From Sphingobium sp. Leaf26 (GTDB lineage: Bacteria; Pseudomonadota; Alphaproteobacteria; Sphingomonadales; Sphingomonadaceae): DNA of 52,787 nt. Position numbers and translations under genes: made by a program. The stretch spans positions 1 through 52,787 of the forward strand of contig NZ_LMKV01000010.1 in the NCBI RefSeq assembly GCF_001421665.1, in the 5' to 3' direction. The stretch's first letter is position 1. The number at the start of each line of letters is the position of its first letter. The notes beneath the pieces were generated by a model. That model saw nothing but the letters and a program-made list of their open reading frames with translations, was not told where the DNA came from and ran no database searches. Below, in pieces: positions 25,697 through 36,900 of this stretch.

Positions 25697-28600
25697 ATGA
25701 TAGGTCGACAAACATTGCGGATTGGCGCCTCGTTGCTCGCACTTTCCACCTCCGCAGGGGCGTGGGCAGCATGCGCACCGGACGCATCGACATATGGAGT
25801 ACAGGTCCATTGTACCGACCAAGATGACGACGGCCTGACTATTGCAGCCGATCTGGTCACCATCCGGGTAGCCGCCGACGCCCTAATCGCTGACCGCCCC
25901 GATGGCGTTGGCAGCATCGTCTTTCAGAATGGCGATGCGCGCGCATTGGCATCGCTGTTCAACGCAGGTTCGATCATTTCCGATCGTGGTGGCGCGATCG
26001 TAGGGTTGCAGACGTCCGGCCTGATCGGCTTTGGCGCGCTGGTCAATGATGCGACCGGCCGGATCATCGGCGCCAACGGCGCGATCGGTGTGGTGGTCGA
26101 TCAATTGCAAAACGCCGGACTGATCGATGGCGGCAGTGGCAGCGCCTATGGTTTCGCCCCGACAGAGGGCACCTATATCTTCCCATCCACGATCATCAAC
26201 AGTGGTGTGATCCGCAACAACAGCGGTGTCGCAACACTGAACCCTGGTTTTGGCAGTTTCGGCATCGCCAATAGCGGCCAGATCATCAACATGGGCAGCG
26301 GTTTGGTATATGATGCCAAAGGGGAAACGCTGAGTCTGAACAATGCGGCGGGTGGACTTGTCAGCACGACTGGCCCCGTCGCGCTGCGCAGCGATTTTCA
26401 AGTGAGCATTCGCAACGCAGGCATCATCAAGGGGTCGATCATCGGGGGTAACGGATTTGGGGATGAAATCGATACCAGCCTAGGCACGATCGACGGCGAT
26501 GTCCTGCTGAACGACGGCGACGACATTTTGACCGCAGCACTGGGCATCGGTCGCTGGACAGGGAATATCAGCGGTACGGCCGATGGAGGCGCTGGGATGG
26601 ACATCCTCGCTCTGGCGGTACTCGATGACAATAGCGTTACCCAAACGAACCTTCCCGCCGGATTTGAGCGCATCCAGTTGAACCTGGCGAACGACGCCGT
26701 CCTGACGCTTGGCGCCAATCGGGCGCCGGCTGGCGGCTATGCCGTCCGAGGTGTAGGGACGCTCGTGATGGGCACCGACCTGACCCAAGACGGTCCGGTC
26801 ATCACCGGATCCGCTATTCAGCGCAATTATGGCGAAGAGGGCCTGACCTTTATCAATAGTCATGCGCTTCAGGGCAGCCTTACTGTCAATTATGAAGCGG
26901 CGGTTAGCCTGTCTGGCCTCAATTCGGTCGTCAATTCCGGGCTGATCAAAGGCGTTGGCGGTCGCGGCGCGAACTTTGTGTTGCAGGGCGAGGGATCCGT
27001 GACCAATAGCGGGACGATCGAGGGGGACGATCAAGGCCTCAGCCTGTCCGGTAGCCTGATCAACAGCGGCACGATAAGATCGCTCGGCGATATCGGCCTG
27101 GTCAACGATCTGGGCGGGGGTGTCGTTCGTGGCAAGACATCGATCAACAGCGGCTTGATAGAGGGCCGGACCAATGGGGCTGTGATATCGTCCATCATTC
27201 TGGTCAACAGCGGGACCATAAGCGGGAGCGAAAGCTACGGCGTCTGGCTTAGCGGGACCACAACGCTCGACAATAGAGCAGGCGGCGTGATCAGCGGCAA
27301 CGGGACCGCCATCGCGGGCAGCTATGACGCCCATGTGCTCAACGCCGGCACGATCCATGGGGATGTCGACCTGCGCCAACCTTATGGAGAAGCCAACCTG
27401 TTCGTCGATCGGGGCGGCATCGTGAACGGCAACCTATGGTTGGGCGACGGCGACGGTTATTATGTGGCCGATCTGGCGCGGGGACTGGCGGGCGTGAACG
27501 GCCTGGTGAACCCAGGCGAGGGCCGCGACACACTGCGCTTCATGGTCGGTTCAGATGGCACAGCCAGCCTGGGGTCAGCCGGGACATTCGAGGTTCTGGA
27601 GTACGAACTGGAAAATGGTGTCGCCTTGTCGCTCAGCGGCATTGGCGCCACGAGCTTGGGTTTCGCAGGAACGGGCACGGTCACGCTCGATGCTGACCTT
27701 ATGGCGGCGCCTGATGCTGATGCCGTATTGACCATCGGTACGCCCGCGCTGGCCAGGTTGCTTGATCCCACGACGCCCGTGACAGGGCTGTTATCGCTCG
27801 TCAGTCGCGGCACCCTCACCCTGGCGGCCAATCCGTCCATTCAGGCGGGGGTGGTCCTGTCCGGGTCGACCGGCTATTCCTACTGGCCAGACGATCGCGA
27901 TGTGCGGTTTGAAAATGCCGGAACGATCAATACGGTCGGCACGACCGCCATCTCCGGCTGGGGCGATATCACAAACAGCGGTAGGATTGCGGTCGATCAG
28001 GCAATCGCAATCTACAGCCGCCAAGGTGACGTCCGCAACAGTGGCGTCATCCAGCAACTGGCGGGGGGCAGCGGCTCGCGCGGAATCTATGCGTCGGGAC
28101 ATGTCGTCAACAGCGGCACTGTCGATACCGACGGGACGGCGATCATGCTGGGCGACTCCTCGGGAAGCCTCGACAATTCCGGCCTGTTGCGCAGTGCGAC
28201 CGACCCTACGATCATGGGCTATGCCTATGCCTCGATCGAAAACCGGGTAGGCGGACGTATAGAAACCGGAGCGAGCGGGGTTGCAATCGACCTCAGCTAT
28301 GGCTCTGGCGGCGCCGTGAACAATGCCGGCGTCATCGTTGGCGACATCATCTTCGCCGGGCAATATTATTCCGGCTGGTCCAGCAGCTATGTCGGTAGCG
28401 GGACGGTCGATGGCGATATAATGTTCGGTGCAGGAAACGACATTTTCCTGCAAATGGGCGATGACAACGGCGTGACCGGGCGGATAGACGGCGGAGACGG
28501 CGACGACCTCTATGCCATCCTCTATCAGACCGATACGACCGTTGCGCTTGGCGGTCGTCCGGCTCTCGGCTTCGAACGGGATTATATCGGCGCGGCAAAG

Positions 28601-31600
28601 GACGTGACCGTCACGATCGAAGCGGGTGCCACTGCGTCCAAGCCAACCTTCGTTGGCGGCGAGGGGAGCGTCGTCAATCTCGCCACGCTTGACGGAGCAG
28701 TGACCAACGACGTCTCCTACTATTTCTACGGGGCGCTGGTGCCGGAACTGCCGCGTACCATCAACAGCTTCATCAATCGCGGCGTGCTCAACGACGGGCT
28801 TGGACTGAATGCGAACATGATCGTCAACGATGGTACGATCAGGGTAAAGACTGCGGGATACGGCTCCAGCTTCAGCCAATATGCCTATGAGGGCGCGTTT
28901 AGTTTCGTCAATCATGGCCGCGTGCTGCAATCCCCTTATGGCAATGCCGTTAGCCTGACCGGTTCAGGCGTTTCAGACTTTTACGTCGATAATAGCGGCC
29001 TGATTGATGGCGGCATGGACATAACCGCTGTGCTCGATGCGACGGCGAACGGCGAAGTGGCCATTCTCAACAGCGGCACGATACGCGCCGGCCTGGAATC
29101 GGCGCTGGCCGTCGACAATATCAATTTCACGACCTTCAGCGGCGGCCGATACAGCCTGATCAACAGCGGCCTGATCGAAGCCGATGCTCAGGCGGGTGCT
29201 GCTGTCCAATTCTCGTTCGACTATGTGGGAGCGGATGTCGCTGCGGTCATCAACAATGACGGCACCATCCGCAACAGCGGCTCAGGCAGCCGCGAATTCT
29301 ATTATGATTATTGGAGCGGAGAAGATGTAGCACTGACCCATGCCGCATCCACAATCCTGCTCCATGGCAATGGCACGACCGCGCTGACATTGACGAACGC
29401 GGCCAGTGGAACGATCGAGGCGACCGGCGACCTGTCCACAGCGATAATGGTGACCAATGCCGCACTGACGCTGGACAATGTCGGCACGATCAGCGGCGGC
29501 GCGGGCACCGTCCTGGCCGACACCGACCAACGGGCCCTATCACTTGGCAATCCCTATCTTGCCGGGGCGATCCAGACCGTTGGCAGTGCGACTGACAGCA
29601 TCACCAACAGCGGCACCATCATCGGATCGATCGACCTTGGCTTTGGCGATGACGCGATCGTCAATCGCGGCACGATCATCGGCGATGTCTATCTGCGCGA
29701 TGGCGATGACAGCTTTACCCAATTGGCCAGTGCGATCTTTCAGGGCACGGCCGATGGCGGAGCGGGGATCGACAGCTTTATCGTCGACGCAACCGGCGGC
29801 GGGGCTGTGAACGGCGACCAGTTCGTCAATTTCGAGCGCTTCTTCCAGATCGGCGAGGGCAATGTTAGCTATTCGGGCGACTTCAGCTTCGACACGATCG
29901 GCCTGGATGGCGGGACCATCACCGTGGCGATGGGGGAGACGTTGAGCAGCGACGGCGCCATCACCATTACCGGGGGGGCAGGCAATGACACTGTCCTCAA
30001 CGCGGGCACGATAGGTGGGGGCATCGCCCTGGCCGGCGGCGGTGACACTATCGTCAACGGCGGCACTATCGGAGGTCCGGTTTCGCTCGGCGCAGATGAT
30101 GACGGTTTTACCGAGCAGGCCGGCAGCAGCGTCGCCGGGCTAGTTGATGGCGGCAGCGGAACCGACCTCTATCGCGTCATATTGGCGGGCGACCGCAGTG
30201 GTGTTGGCGCGCAGACCGGCTTTGAACAGCTGTCAGTGGAAGGCCAGGGCACGCTGACCTTGGGCCTTGGTCAGGGCTATGAATTGATCAGTCTTGTCGG
30301 CACGAACCTCAATCTCACCACCAACGGCCAGTTTGTCGGTCAGATCCTAGGCGACGACGGGTCGCGGCAGTTGCGCCTAACCGGCGACGCCAGCAGCGTG
30401 CAACTGGGCGACGGCGCTGACGCGCTGCGCTTCGGCCTGACGCGCGCAGCGGGCACCTATGATGGCGGCGCTGGCAGCGACAGCCTGGCCTTCACGGCGC
30501 AGGGGGCGGTTACGCTGGCTGGCACCGTAAAGGGTTTCGAGACCGTATCGCTGGCAGGCGGCAGCCTGAACGTAACTGGTCAGCTCGGCAGCGTCGATGG
30601 CGCGCTGCGCTTTGGCGACATGGGCGAACATCTCGACATCGCATCAGGCGGTCGCCTGCTGGGCCGGGTCGACATGGGCGACGGCGACGATGTCGTGCGC
30701 CTCGCCGATGGCGCCTTGTGGCAGGGCATCGTGTCGGGTGGCGCGGGTCATGATAGCCTGTCGCTCGCACTGACCAACGCGCAAAAGCTGGACGGCAATA
30801 GTCTTAATGGCTTCGAGTCGCTCGTGGCGCAGGGCACCGCTACGCTGACTCTGGTCAATGGCTTCACCTTGCAGAGCCTGAGCGCGCAGGGCGACCTGAC
30901 GTTGGCGAACGGCTCCTCGCTGACGACAGAAAGCCTGACGTTGGGTAGCGGTGACAATCGCTTCACCATCAATGGCCTGTTTGCAGGTGCGGTGGATGGC
31001 GGCGCAGGCAGCAACCATATCCTGCTCAATGCCGGCAGCGCCGCTGCGCCGGTCCGCTTTGCTGCGGTCAGCAACATCGCCGGGCTGGATATCAGCAGCG
31101 GTTATGCGACTGTCTCCGGCAATGCTGCTTTCGGCCGGATCGATATGGACGGTGGGCGTCTGGTCGGTCTCGCCGGTTCGATCATTCATAGTGAGAGCAT
31201 CATGGTGCGTCAGGGCGCGACCTTCGGATCAGCCGGCACCGTGGTCGGCGACATCAACGTAGCCGGCACGCTGAGCCCCGGCGCTTCGTCCGCTGTGATG
31301 ACGGTCACTGGCAATGTCGCGCTCTCAGGCGGATCGACCACTTTGATGGAGATCACGCCGACCCTGTCCGATCAACTCGTTGTCTCCGGCACGCTGACGA
31401 TCGCCCAGGGGGCCAATCTGGTGCTCACCGCCGACCAGCAGGTGAAACCCGGCACCACACTTGACCTCATCGTTGCATATGGCGGCATCTCGGGCAGCTA
31501 TGGCAGCGTCGTAAAGCCGGACAATCTGTTCGGCTTCATTGTCCAGGATGAAGATCGCATTCGCCTGCTCGGCCAATTCTTCAACAATGTCAGCTTCTCG

Positions 31601-32662
31601 TCGCAGGTGCAGCGCGCTATCGATTATACCAACGCGTTGATCGCGGCTGGCACCGCCAGCGACGGCCTGATCGATGCTCTGCCTGCGTTGGCGACCGTAT
31701 CGGGCGCATCCAACACCGCAGCTTTCGCGCGCCTGACCGCAGAACCTTATGCCTCTGCGACACAGATGGGTGTCGAAAACGGCCTGGCGATTGCCAACGC
31801 TACGCGCAGCATCGCCCGTCTCTCGGCCCAAGACGCTCCGCAAGCTTTCAGCATCGGGCAGTATCTTGGCGGGCTTGGGCGGATCGCGGCCGACGACCGC
31901 GCCGGCCTTTCAGCAAGCCGTTCGCGCAGCTACGGATTGCTCGGTGGCCTCGGCATCGGCACCGACCGCTGGTCGATCGCTGGCTTCGGCGGCTATCTCG
32001 ACTCGCGGCAGACGTTGCATAAGCTGGGGTCGCAGACCGATGCCGATGGTTGGTTTGCAGGGGTCGCCGTCAGCCACGCGCTGGGCGCGCTGAGGTTCGA
32101 TGGCACGCTGGCCTATCACCAGATCGATGCCGACACCGATCGCCTGACGCCCGATGGCGGCAAGGCCCATGGCCGCTTCCGCCTCAAGAACTGGATCGGC
32201 GATGCGTCGCTTTCCTATGAGGCGGCGCTGGGCCGCGACTGGGCGGCGCGCCCGGACATCGGCTTGACCTATGTTGCGACCACCCGCACGGGCGTTGACG
32301 AAGACGCAAGCATCGTCTGGGCGCTTGATGTCGCCAAGGACAAGCATGACGCCCTGTTGATCGACGGCGGCGTCGCCTTTGAGCGCAGCCGCGCTTCCCA
32401 TGCCAGCTTCCGCCCGTTCGTGCGACTGGGGGTACAATATCAGCTGCAAGGCCGAAGCGTCGAGGCAATGGCTGGCTTCGTGGGCGCGGATCAGAACCTT
32501 CTGGCGCTCGGCGCGCGTCGCGGCAGATTGGTTGGCAGCGTAAGCGGCGGCGCGGAAATGCGTTTAGGTTCCGCCCTCTCGCTCTTCGCCAATGCCTCAC
32601 AGACCTTTAACCAAGATGATCGCCGCGCCTCTGCCAATGTCGGGGTAAAGTTCGTTTTTTAG
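25697..32662 (+). CDS. Giant autotransporter (type Va secretion) protein
   Basis: 2321 residues. Signal peptide MIGRQTLRIGASLLALST with cleavage after AWA. The passenger (about 25-2020) is a long beta-helix-like region rich in NSGxI turns (INSGVIRN, VNSGTISG, LINSGLIE and many more) interleaved with a seven-times-repeated DGGxGxD/GFE unit. The autotransporter beta-barrel occupies about 2030-2321 and ends in alternating hydrophobics with a terminal Phe (NVGVKFVF). Start 25697 has GGGGGAG five bases upstream. It would be displayed on or released from the cell surface; adhesion or aggregation is the usual role of such proteins. The N-terminal SHD-like segment TYGVQVHCTDQDDDGLTI is unusual. No obvious protease triad. 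Confidence 0.93.
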   Translation: MIGRQTLRIGASLLALSTSAGAWAACAPDASTYGVQVHCTDQDDDGLTIAADLVTIRVAADALIADRPDGVGSIVFQNGDARALASLFNAGSIISDRGGAIVGLQTSGLIGFGALVNDATGRIIGANGAIGVVVDQLQNAGLIDGGSGSAYGFAPTEGTYIFPSTIINSGVIRNNSGVATLNPGFGSFGIANSGQIINMGSGLVYDAKGETLSLNNAAGGLVSTTGPVALRSDFQVSIRNAGIIKGSIIGGNGFGDEIDTSLGTIDGDVLLNDGDDILTAALGIGRWTGNISGTADGGAGMDILALAVLDDNSVTQTNLPAGFERIQLNLANDAVLTLGANRAPAGGYAVRGVGTLVMGTDLTQDGPVITGSAIQRNYGEEGLTFINSHALQGSLTVNYEAAVSLSGLNSVVNSGLIKGVGGRGANFVLQGEGSVTNSGTIEGDDQGLSLSGSLINSGTIRSLGDIGLVNDLGGGVVRGKTSINSGLIEGRTNGAVISSIILVNSGTISGSESYGVWLSGTTTLDNRAGGVISGNGTAIAGSYDAHVLNAGTIHGDVDLRQPYGEANLFVDRGGIVNGNLWLGDGDGYYVADLARGLAGVNGLVNPGEGRDTLRFMVGSDGTASLGSAGTFEVLEYELENGVALSLSGIGATSLGFAGTGTVTLDADLMAAPDADAVLTIGTPALARLLDPTTPVTGLLSLVSRGTLTLAANPSIQAGVVLSGSTGYSYWPDDRDVRFENAGTINTVGTTAISGWGDITNSGRIAVDQAIAIYSRQGDVRNSGVIQQLAGGSGSRGIYASGHVVNSGTVDTDGTAIMLGDSSGSLDNSGLLRSATDPTIMGYAYASIENRVGGRIETGASGVAIDLSYGSGGAVNNAGVIVGDIIFAGQYYSGWSSSYVGSGTVDGDIMFGAGNDIFLQMGDDNGVTGRIDGGDGDDLYAILYQTDTTVALGGRPALGFERDYIGAAKDVTVTIEAGATASKPTFVGGEGSVVNLATLDGAVTNDVSYYFYGALVPELPRTINSFINRGVLNDGLGLNANMIVNDGTIRVKTAGYGSSFSQYAYEGAFSFVNHGRVLQSPYGNAVSLTGSGVSDFYVDNSGLIDGGMDITAVLDATANGEVAILNSGTIRAGLESALAVDNINFTTFSGGRYSLINSGLIEADAQAGAAVQFSFDYVGADVAAVINNDGTIRNSGSGSREFYYDYWSGEDVALTHAASTILLHGNGTTALTLTNAASGTIEATGDLSTAIMVTNAALTLDNVGTISGGAGTVLADTDQRALSLGNPYLAGAIQTVGSATDSITNSGTIIGSIDLGFGDDAIVNRGTIIGDVYLRDGDDSFTQLASAIFQGTADGGAGIDSFIVDATGGGAVNGDQFVNFERFFQIGEGNVSYSGDFSFDTIGLDGGTITVAMGETLSSDGAITITGGAGNDTVLNAGTIGGGIALAGGGDTIVNGGTIGGPVSLGADDDGFTEQAGSSVAGLVDGGSGTDLYRVILAGDRSGVGAQTGFEQLSVEGQGTLTLGLGQGYELISLVGTNLNLTTNGQFVGQILGDDGSRQLRLTGDASSVQLGDGADALRFGLTRAAGTYDGGAGSDSLAFTAQGAVTLAGTVKGFETVSLAGGSLNVTGQLGSVDGALRFGDMGEHLDIASGGRLLGRVDMGDGDDVVRLADGALWQGIVSGGAGHDSLSLALTNAQKLDGNSLNGFESLVAQGTATLTLVNGFTLQSLSAQGDLTLANGSSLTTESLTLGSGDNRFTINGLFAGAVDGGAGSNHILLNAGSAAAPVRFAAVSNIAGLDISSGYATVSGNAAFGRIDMDGGRLVGLAGSIIHSESIMVRQGATFGSAGTVVGDINVAGTLSPGASSAVMTVTGNVALSGGSTTLMEITPTLSDQLVVSGTLTIAQGANLVLTADQQVKPGTTLDLIVAYGGISGSYGSVVKPDNLFGFIVQDEDRIRLLGQFFNNVSFSSQVQRAIDYTNALIAAGTASDGLIDALPALATVSGASNTAAFARLTAEPYASATQMGVENGLAIANATRSIARLSAQDAPQAFSIGQYLGGLGRIAADDRAGLSASRSRSYGLLGGLGIGTDRWSIAGFGGYLDSRQTLHKLGSQTDADGWFAGVAVSHALGALRFDGTLAYHQIDADTDRLTPDGGKAHGRFRLKNWIGDASLSYEAALGRDWAARPDIGLTYVATTRTGVDEDASIVWALDVAKDKHDALLIDGGVAFERSRASHASFRPFVRLGVQYQLQGRSVEAMAGFVGADQNLLALGARRGRLVGSVSGGAEMRLGSALSLFANASQTFNQDDRRASANVGVKFVF
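26500..30880 (+). repeat. Sevenfold protein super-repeat in the autotransporter passenger
   Basis: Each unit reads roughly xGDGDDxF, about 15 residues, DGGxGxD, about 20-25 residues, GFE, then a short stretch ending LTLG-like. Cores begin near 26583 (DGGAGMD), 27514 (GEGRD), 28488 (DGGDGDD), 29754 (DGGAGID), 30147 (DGGSGTD), 30463 (DGGAGSD) and 30737 (SGGAGHD). Matching GFER, TFEV, GFER, NFER, GFEQ, GFET and GFES follow each. Spacing between units is irregular and shrinks toward the C-terminus. Confidence 0.75.
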
Positions 32663-32893
32663 GATATAATGTTTTCGCATTACGGCTCTGGGAGTTTATC
32701 AGTTTAATGCGTCATCCTAACCAGATGCATCTCGGGTGAGAAGAGCAGGGTTGGCTTGCGACCATTTTAAGTCGTTCTGGAGCCGTGACGTCAAAGTCTG
32801 CTTCTGACGAAAGCTGCCGTTGGCCTACAACCCGCGTTCTCGCTTGCGCGTCAGCCTACCGGTGGCAGGATCGTTGCTACCCGTTATCGCAGA

Positions 32894-33817
32894 TCAAGGC
32901 GTGGGTGAGGGCCGGTCCTGCATGTCGAGCCAAGTAAGAAGCTCGCTCATGATGAGCGACGTGGTGGAGCCCGGAAAGCCCATGCCGAAGCCATGACCGC
33001 CCGCCTGATAGGCGTGCAGTTCAACCGCCTTGCCCGCGCGATGCCACGCCTGGGTGAGCGGAAAGCCCCCCGTCGGAAAGAGAGGGTCGTCAAAGGCGAT
33101 CGCGGCGAACATCGGCGGCGCATCGGCCGGCACGTCGATAGCGGCCTGGGGACCATAGACATAAGCAAGATAGTCAGGCCCCTCGCCCGGCGGTGCGGAG
33201 AGCACCGTATTCAGGGACAGCATCGCACCAGCGGAAAAGCCCAGCATCCCGACTTTTTTGGGATCGATATGATAGTCGCGCGCATGGGCGCGCACGAAGC
33301 GCAGGGCGGCCAGACCGTCCTGGGTCGCGTCCTGGTTCTGGAGCGTCGGCATCTTGCCATCACCCAAAAGGCCGGCGTTCATTTTCGCAAGTATATAGGG
33401 CCCAGCCTCATGCTCCGCTTTGGGGGTGGGCAGCAGCCGATATTTGAGCACGAACGCGGCATAGCCCTGGTCGGCAAGAGTCTTTGCGACATTCCAGCCT
33501 TCCCACCCCAGGGATAGCATCATGAAGGCGCCGCCCGGCGTCACGATGATCGCCTTGCCGTTGGCTTTGGCGGGGTCGGGCAGAACCGGCGTGATCGTCG
33601 GCTGCGTCACGTTCCTGACGACATAATTGCCCATGATCTTGGCCCAGACCTCAGACGATGCCTTGCCGCGCGCAGAGTCAAGAAGGATAGCATCAGGTTC
33701 GCTCGGCGCCACCGCAGACACTGCCGGGGGCATGCTAGTGGGCTGCGCCGCCAGTTCTGCTTCGCTTTCGATGATCGCAAGCGTCAGTAGCAAAGCTGCA
33801 AGTCTGTATGTCGTCAT
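32894..33817 (-). CDS. Secreted alpha/beta-hydrolase, acetyl-esterase-like
   Basis: 307 residues from ATG 33817, which has GAGGAGAA just upstream. A signal-like start (MTTYRLAALLLTLAI) precedes the fold. The oxyanion turn is PGGAF (94-98), the nucleophile elbow GFSAG with S195, then FDDPLF and GGHGFGMG supplying the likely Asp and His. The pattern matches Axe1/BD-FAE-like esterases that remove acyl groups from sugars. It is the last gene of a TonB receptor/GH1/GH78 set, 145 bases after the rhamnosidase, so deacylation of a glycoside is a sensible role. Exact ester unknown. Confidence 0.88.
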   Translation of the reverse strand: MTTYRLAALLLTLAIIESEAELAAQPTSMPPAVSAVAPSEPDAILLDSARGKASSEVWAKIMGNYVVRNVTQPTITPVLPDPAKANGKAIIVTPGGAFMMLSLGWEGWNVAKTLADQGYAAFVLKYRLLPTPKAEHEAGPYILAKMNAGLLGDGKMPTLQNQDATQDGLAALRFVRAHARDYHIDPKKVGMLGFSAGAMLSLNTVLSAPPGEGPDYLAYVYGPQAAIDVPADAPPMFAAIAFDDPLFPTGGFPLTQAWHRAGKAVELHAYQAGGHGFGMGFPGSTTSLIMSELLTWLDMQDRPSPTP

Positions 33818-33962
33818 TTTTGTTCTCCTCGGCTGCAAGCCAGTTCGAAATAATGGAAAGTCAGACCTTAAAAGTCGAACGCCGCGCTCACGCGTCCCTG
33901 ATGGATGAGAGCCGATTGGCGGGATGGTCCACTTGTCTTTTCATAAACCGGGAAGGCTATTC

Positions 33963-36900
33963 TCAGAAGCTGAGCCTGTGCTTGCCGGGACCGACCGTTC
34001 GGCTATCCTGGGCGAAGATAACTTCCGCGGAAGAATTGGGTGGAACGGTCAATGCCAGTTGCGCGCGCCCGTCTCGATAGGACCATTGCGTCTCGATGCG
34101 CCCCCTGACGCTGTCCACGCGGGCGCCGAATTGGGCGATGCGACTGTCGAGCACCGGGGCGATGCGGAATTTCGCAAAGCCCGGTTCGATCGGATCGATG
34201 CCGGCGACACGGCGGTAAAGAAATCCGCAGACCGCGCCGAGCGCATAATGGTTGAACGAGTTCATCGCCACGTCGCCCGTGTCGCCGTTCCATCGCTCCC
34301 AGATCGTCGTCGCGCCGCGCTTGACCATATAGCCCCATGAGGGGAAATCGGTGCGCAACAACAGATCCCAGGCAAGCCCGGTTTCGCCGACATCGGCCAG
34401 CGCGTCCAGCGCCAGGGGAGTGCCAAGAAAGCCGGTCGATAGCAAAGTGCCGCGCCGGCGGATGTCCGCCGCGAGCAGAGCGCCCGCCTTGGCGCGTAAG
34501 GCGTCGGGAACGAGGCCCAGGCGCAATGCCAGGATATAGCTGCAATGGCTGCCGTTGCCGACGGCGCCGTCGGCCTTGACGAAGGCTTTGGCGAAGGCGT
34601 CGCGCACGCGGGCGTGTTGCGCGTGCCATCGGGCGGCGTCGGCGGTACGGCCTGTCCATGCCGCCATCTGTGCGACTTGATCCAGCGACCGCGCAAGCAT
34701 GGCCGTAGCGATCAACGCTTTGGGTGTCGTCTCGTCCATCGGTGACTTGGCATCGAGCGCCAGCCAATCGCCAAGGTCTGCACCCCGCTTGTTATTCCAC
34801 AGCCCGTCGGGATTGGCCGACACTATGCCTCCGACATAGGCCGTCATCGCATCCCAATTCTCATCGACCACCGTGCGATCGCCGCTGTGAAGATAGGCGG
34901 TATAGGGCAGCATCACGCCGGCATCGGCCCAACCCGGCGTGGCACTGTCGGTCCCCCAACCCAGCCCCTCTGGCGAAGGCGCCCAGAGGGGATAGGCGCC
35001 GTTCGCGCCCTGCGCCGCGCGCAGGATGCGGCTGTAGGACCGCGTGAAGGCGCCGACATCCATATTGAAGCTCGCCGCGTCCCAGAATATCTGCGCGTCG
35101 CCGGACCAGCCCAGCCGCTCGTCGCGCTGGGGGCAATCGGTGGGGATGCCCATGAAGTTGGAGCGCTGGCTCCATAGCGTGTTGAGCCACAGTTTCTGGA
35201 CGGTCGGGGCGTCAATTCGGAACATGCCGGTTTCCGGCATCGCGCTGGAAAGCTGGATGCCCGCGATCATATCGTTCGTCAGGGCGGGGACGCCATCCAC
35301 TTCCGCATAGCGAAAGCCCTGATAGCTGAATACCGGTTCGAGCGTTTCGACATCGGCCGTTCCGCTGAGCTGGTATCGATCCTCGGCGCGCGCAGCGCGC
35401 AGGTTGCTGCGGTCCAGTTCGCCCGCTGGAGACAGGATTTCCGCATGTCGGACACGGACCAGTTGCCCGGCTTCGCCCTTGATCCGCAACAGGACGCGGC
35501 CAGCGAAATTCTGGCCGAAATCCACGATATGGCGCGACGTGCCCATCCTGCGAATGGATAGGGGGGCCAATGACCTGGTCGCGCGGACAGGGTCTGCGAG
35601 CGCGGCGACGCACGGTGCGGTCGGCGCGGGGGCATGCCAGACGCGATCCCAGCGCGCATCGTCGAACCCCGGCTGGTTCCAGCCTGTCGGCCACAGGCGC
35701 AGATCCTGATCCTCGCCGGCATAGATTTCGGACATCAACACGGGCGCGCGGAAGTGGCGCCAGTCTTCATCGGTCGTGACATGCTCGATCCGCCCGTCGC
35801 GCCGCGTGATTTCCAGCATCAATCGCAGGCGGCGCGGTGCATCGCCAAAGGCATAGCGGCCATTGGGAGCCTGATAGCTGGCATAATAGCCGTCGCCCAC
35901 CATCGCCCCGATGACATTGTCGTCCTCCTGCACCAGCGACGTGACGTCATGCACGCGATAGGGGATGTGGGCGGCGTAATTGGCCGGTTCGCCCTGCAAT
36001 TCATCCTCATCGACCCGGCGGCCGTTGAGCCACAGCCGATAGCCGCCCAGAGCCGCGACATAGATGCGCGCGCGGGTGATGGCGCCCTTGCTGGCAAAGG
36101 CGCGTCGCAGCAACCGCGCTGGCGTGGGCGGCCACGGAAAGACCGGTTGTTTATCGAGGGGTTTGGCGGGCACCCAGTCGCCCTCGTCCCCCATTCGGGT
36201 TTCCCAGCCGCTGGTGATCCGCCTGGTCGCGCCCGCTGCTCTGTCAAACCGGATCTGCGCGGCAAGCGACACGAAGGGTTTGACGAAAAAGCCCGGTGTC
36301 GGCGCCATATCGACGCGTAGAACATGGTCGCCGGCGCTGAGCCGCAGCGACACGCGCGTCGCCGGTGCGCCGCCAAAGGCGTTGGGATCGCGTGTCGGCA
36401 AAGCGATAGGCGCGCCATCCAGCATCAGCCGCGACATCACGCCATCACCGTGGATCGTCAGCAGCGCTTCACCGGTGCCGCTGCGAAAGGCGAGGCGGAA
36501 CGACCGTGGCGCAGCGGGAGAGGGGGCTGCGCCGCCGACCCATTGCGCCCCTGCGACGCGATCGTCGCGTTCGGTTGCGTCCTCGACCGCCAGCCAGTCG
36601 CCCAACCAGTCGCCCGGCTCCAGCAGGCCCATGTCCCAAGTGGCGGGTGCGCTCCAGCAGGGCTTGCCGGCCTGATCCCATATCTGGACCTTCCAATGGC
36701 AGGTCTGGCCCGAACGCAATGGCGATCCGGCGTAGAGGATGCCGTTGCAATCGGCGCTTTCCGTCCGCCCGCTATCCCACAGGTCGCCGCGGTCCTGCGC
36801 CAATGTCGCTGCGCTGGAGGCGACCAGCACGCGATAGCCCGCCTGCATCGTCCCTTTCCCACCCTCGATGCGCCAGGACAGCGCCGGTTGCCGGTCGCCG

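Noticed and set aside
26000..31000. CRISPR-like or tandem DNA repeats
   Set aside because: The repetition is at the protein level (NSGxI and DGGxGxD turns) with divergent DNA; no identical repeats with regular spacers.
25697..32662. RTX toxin or hemolysin
   Set aside because: The DGGxGxD pieces are single and widely spaced, and the C-terminus is an autotransporter barrel, not a type I secretion signal.
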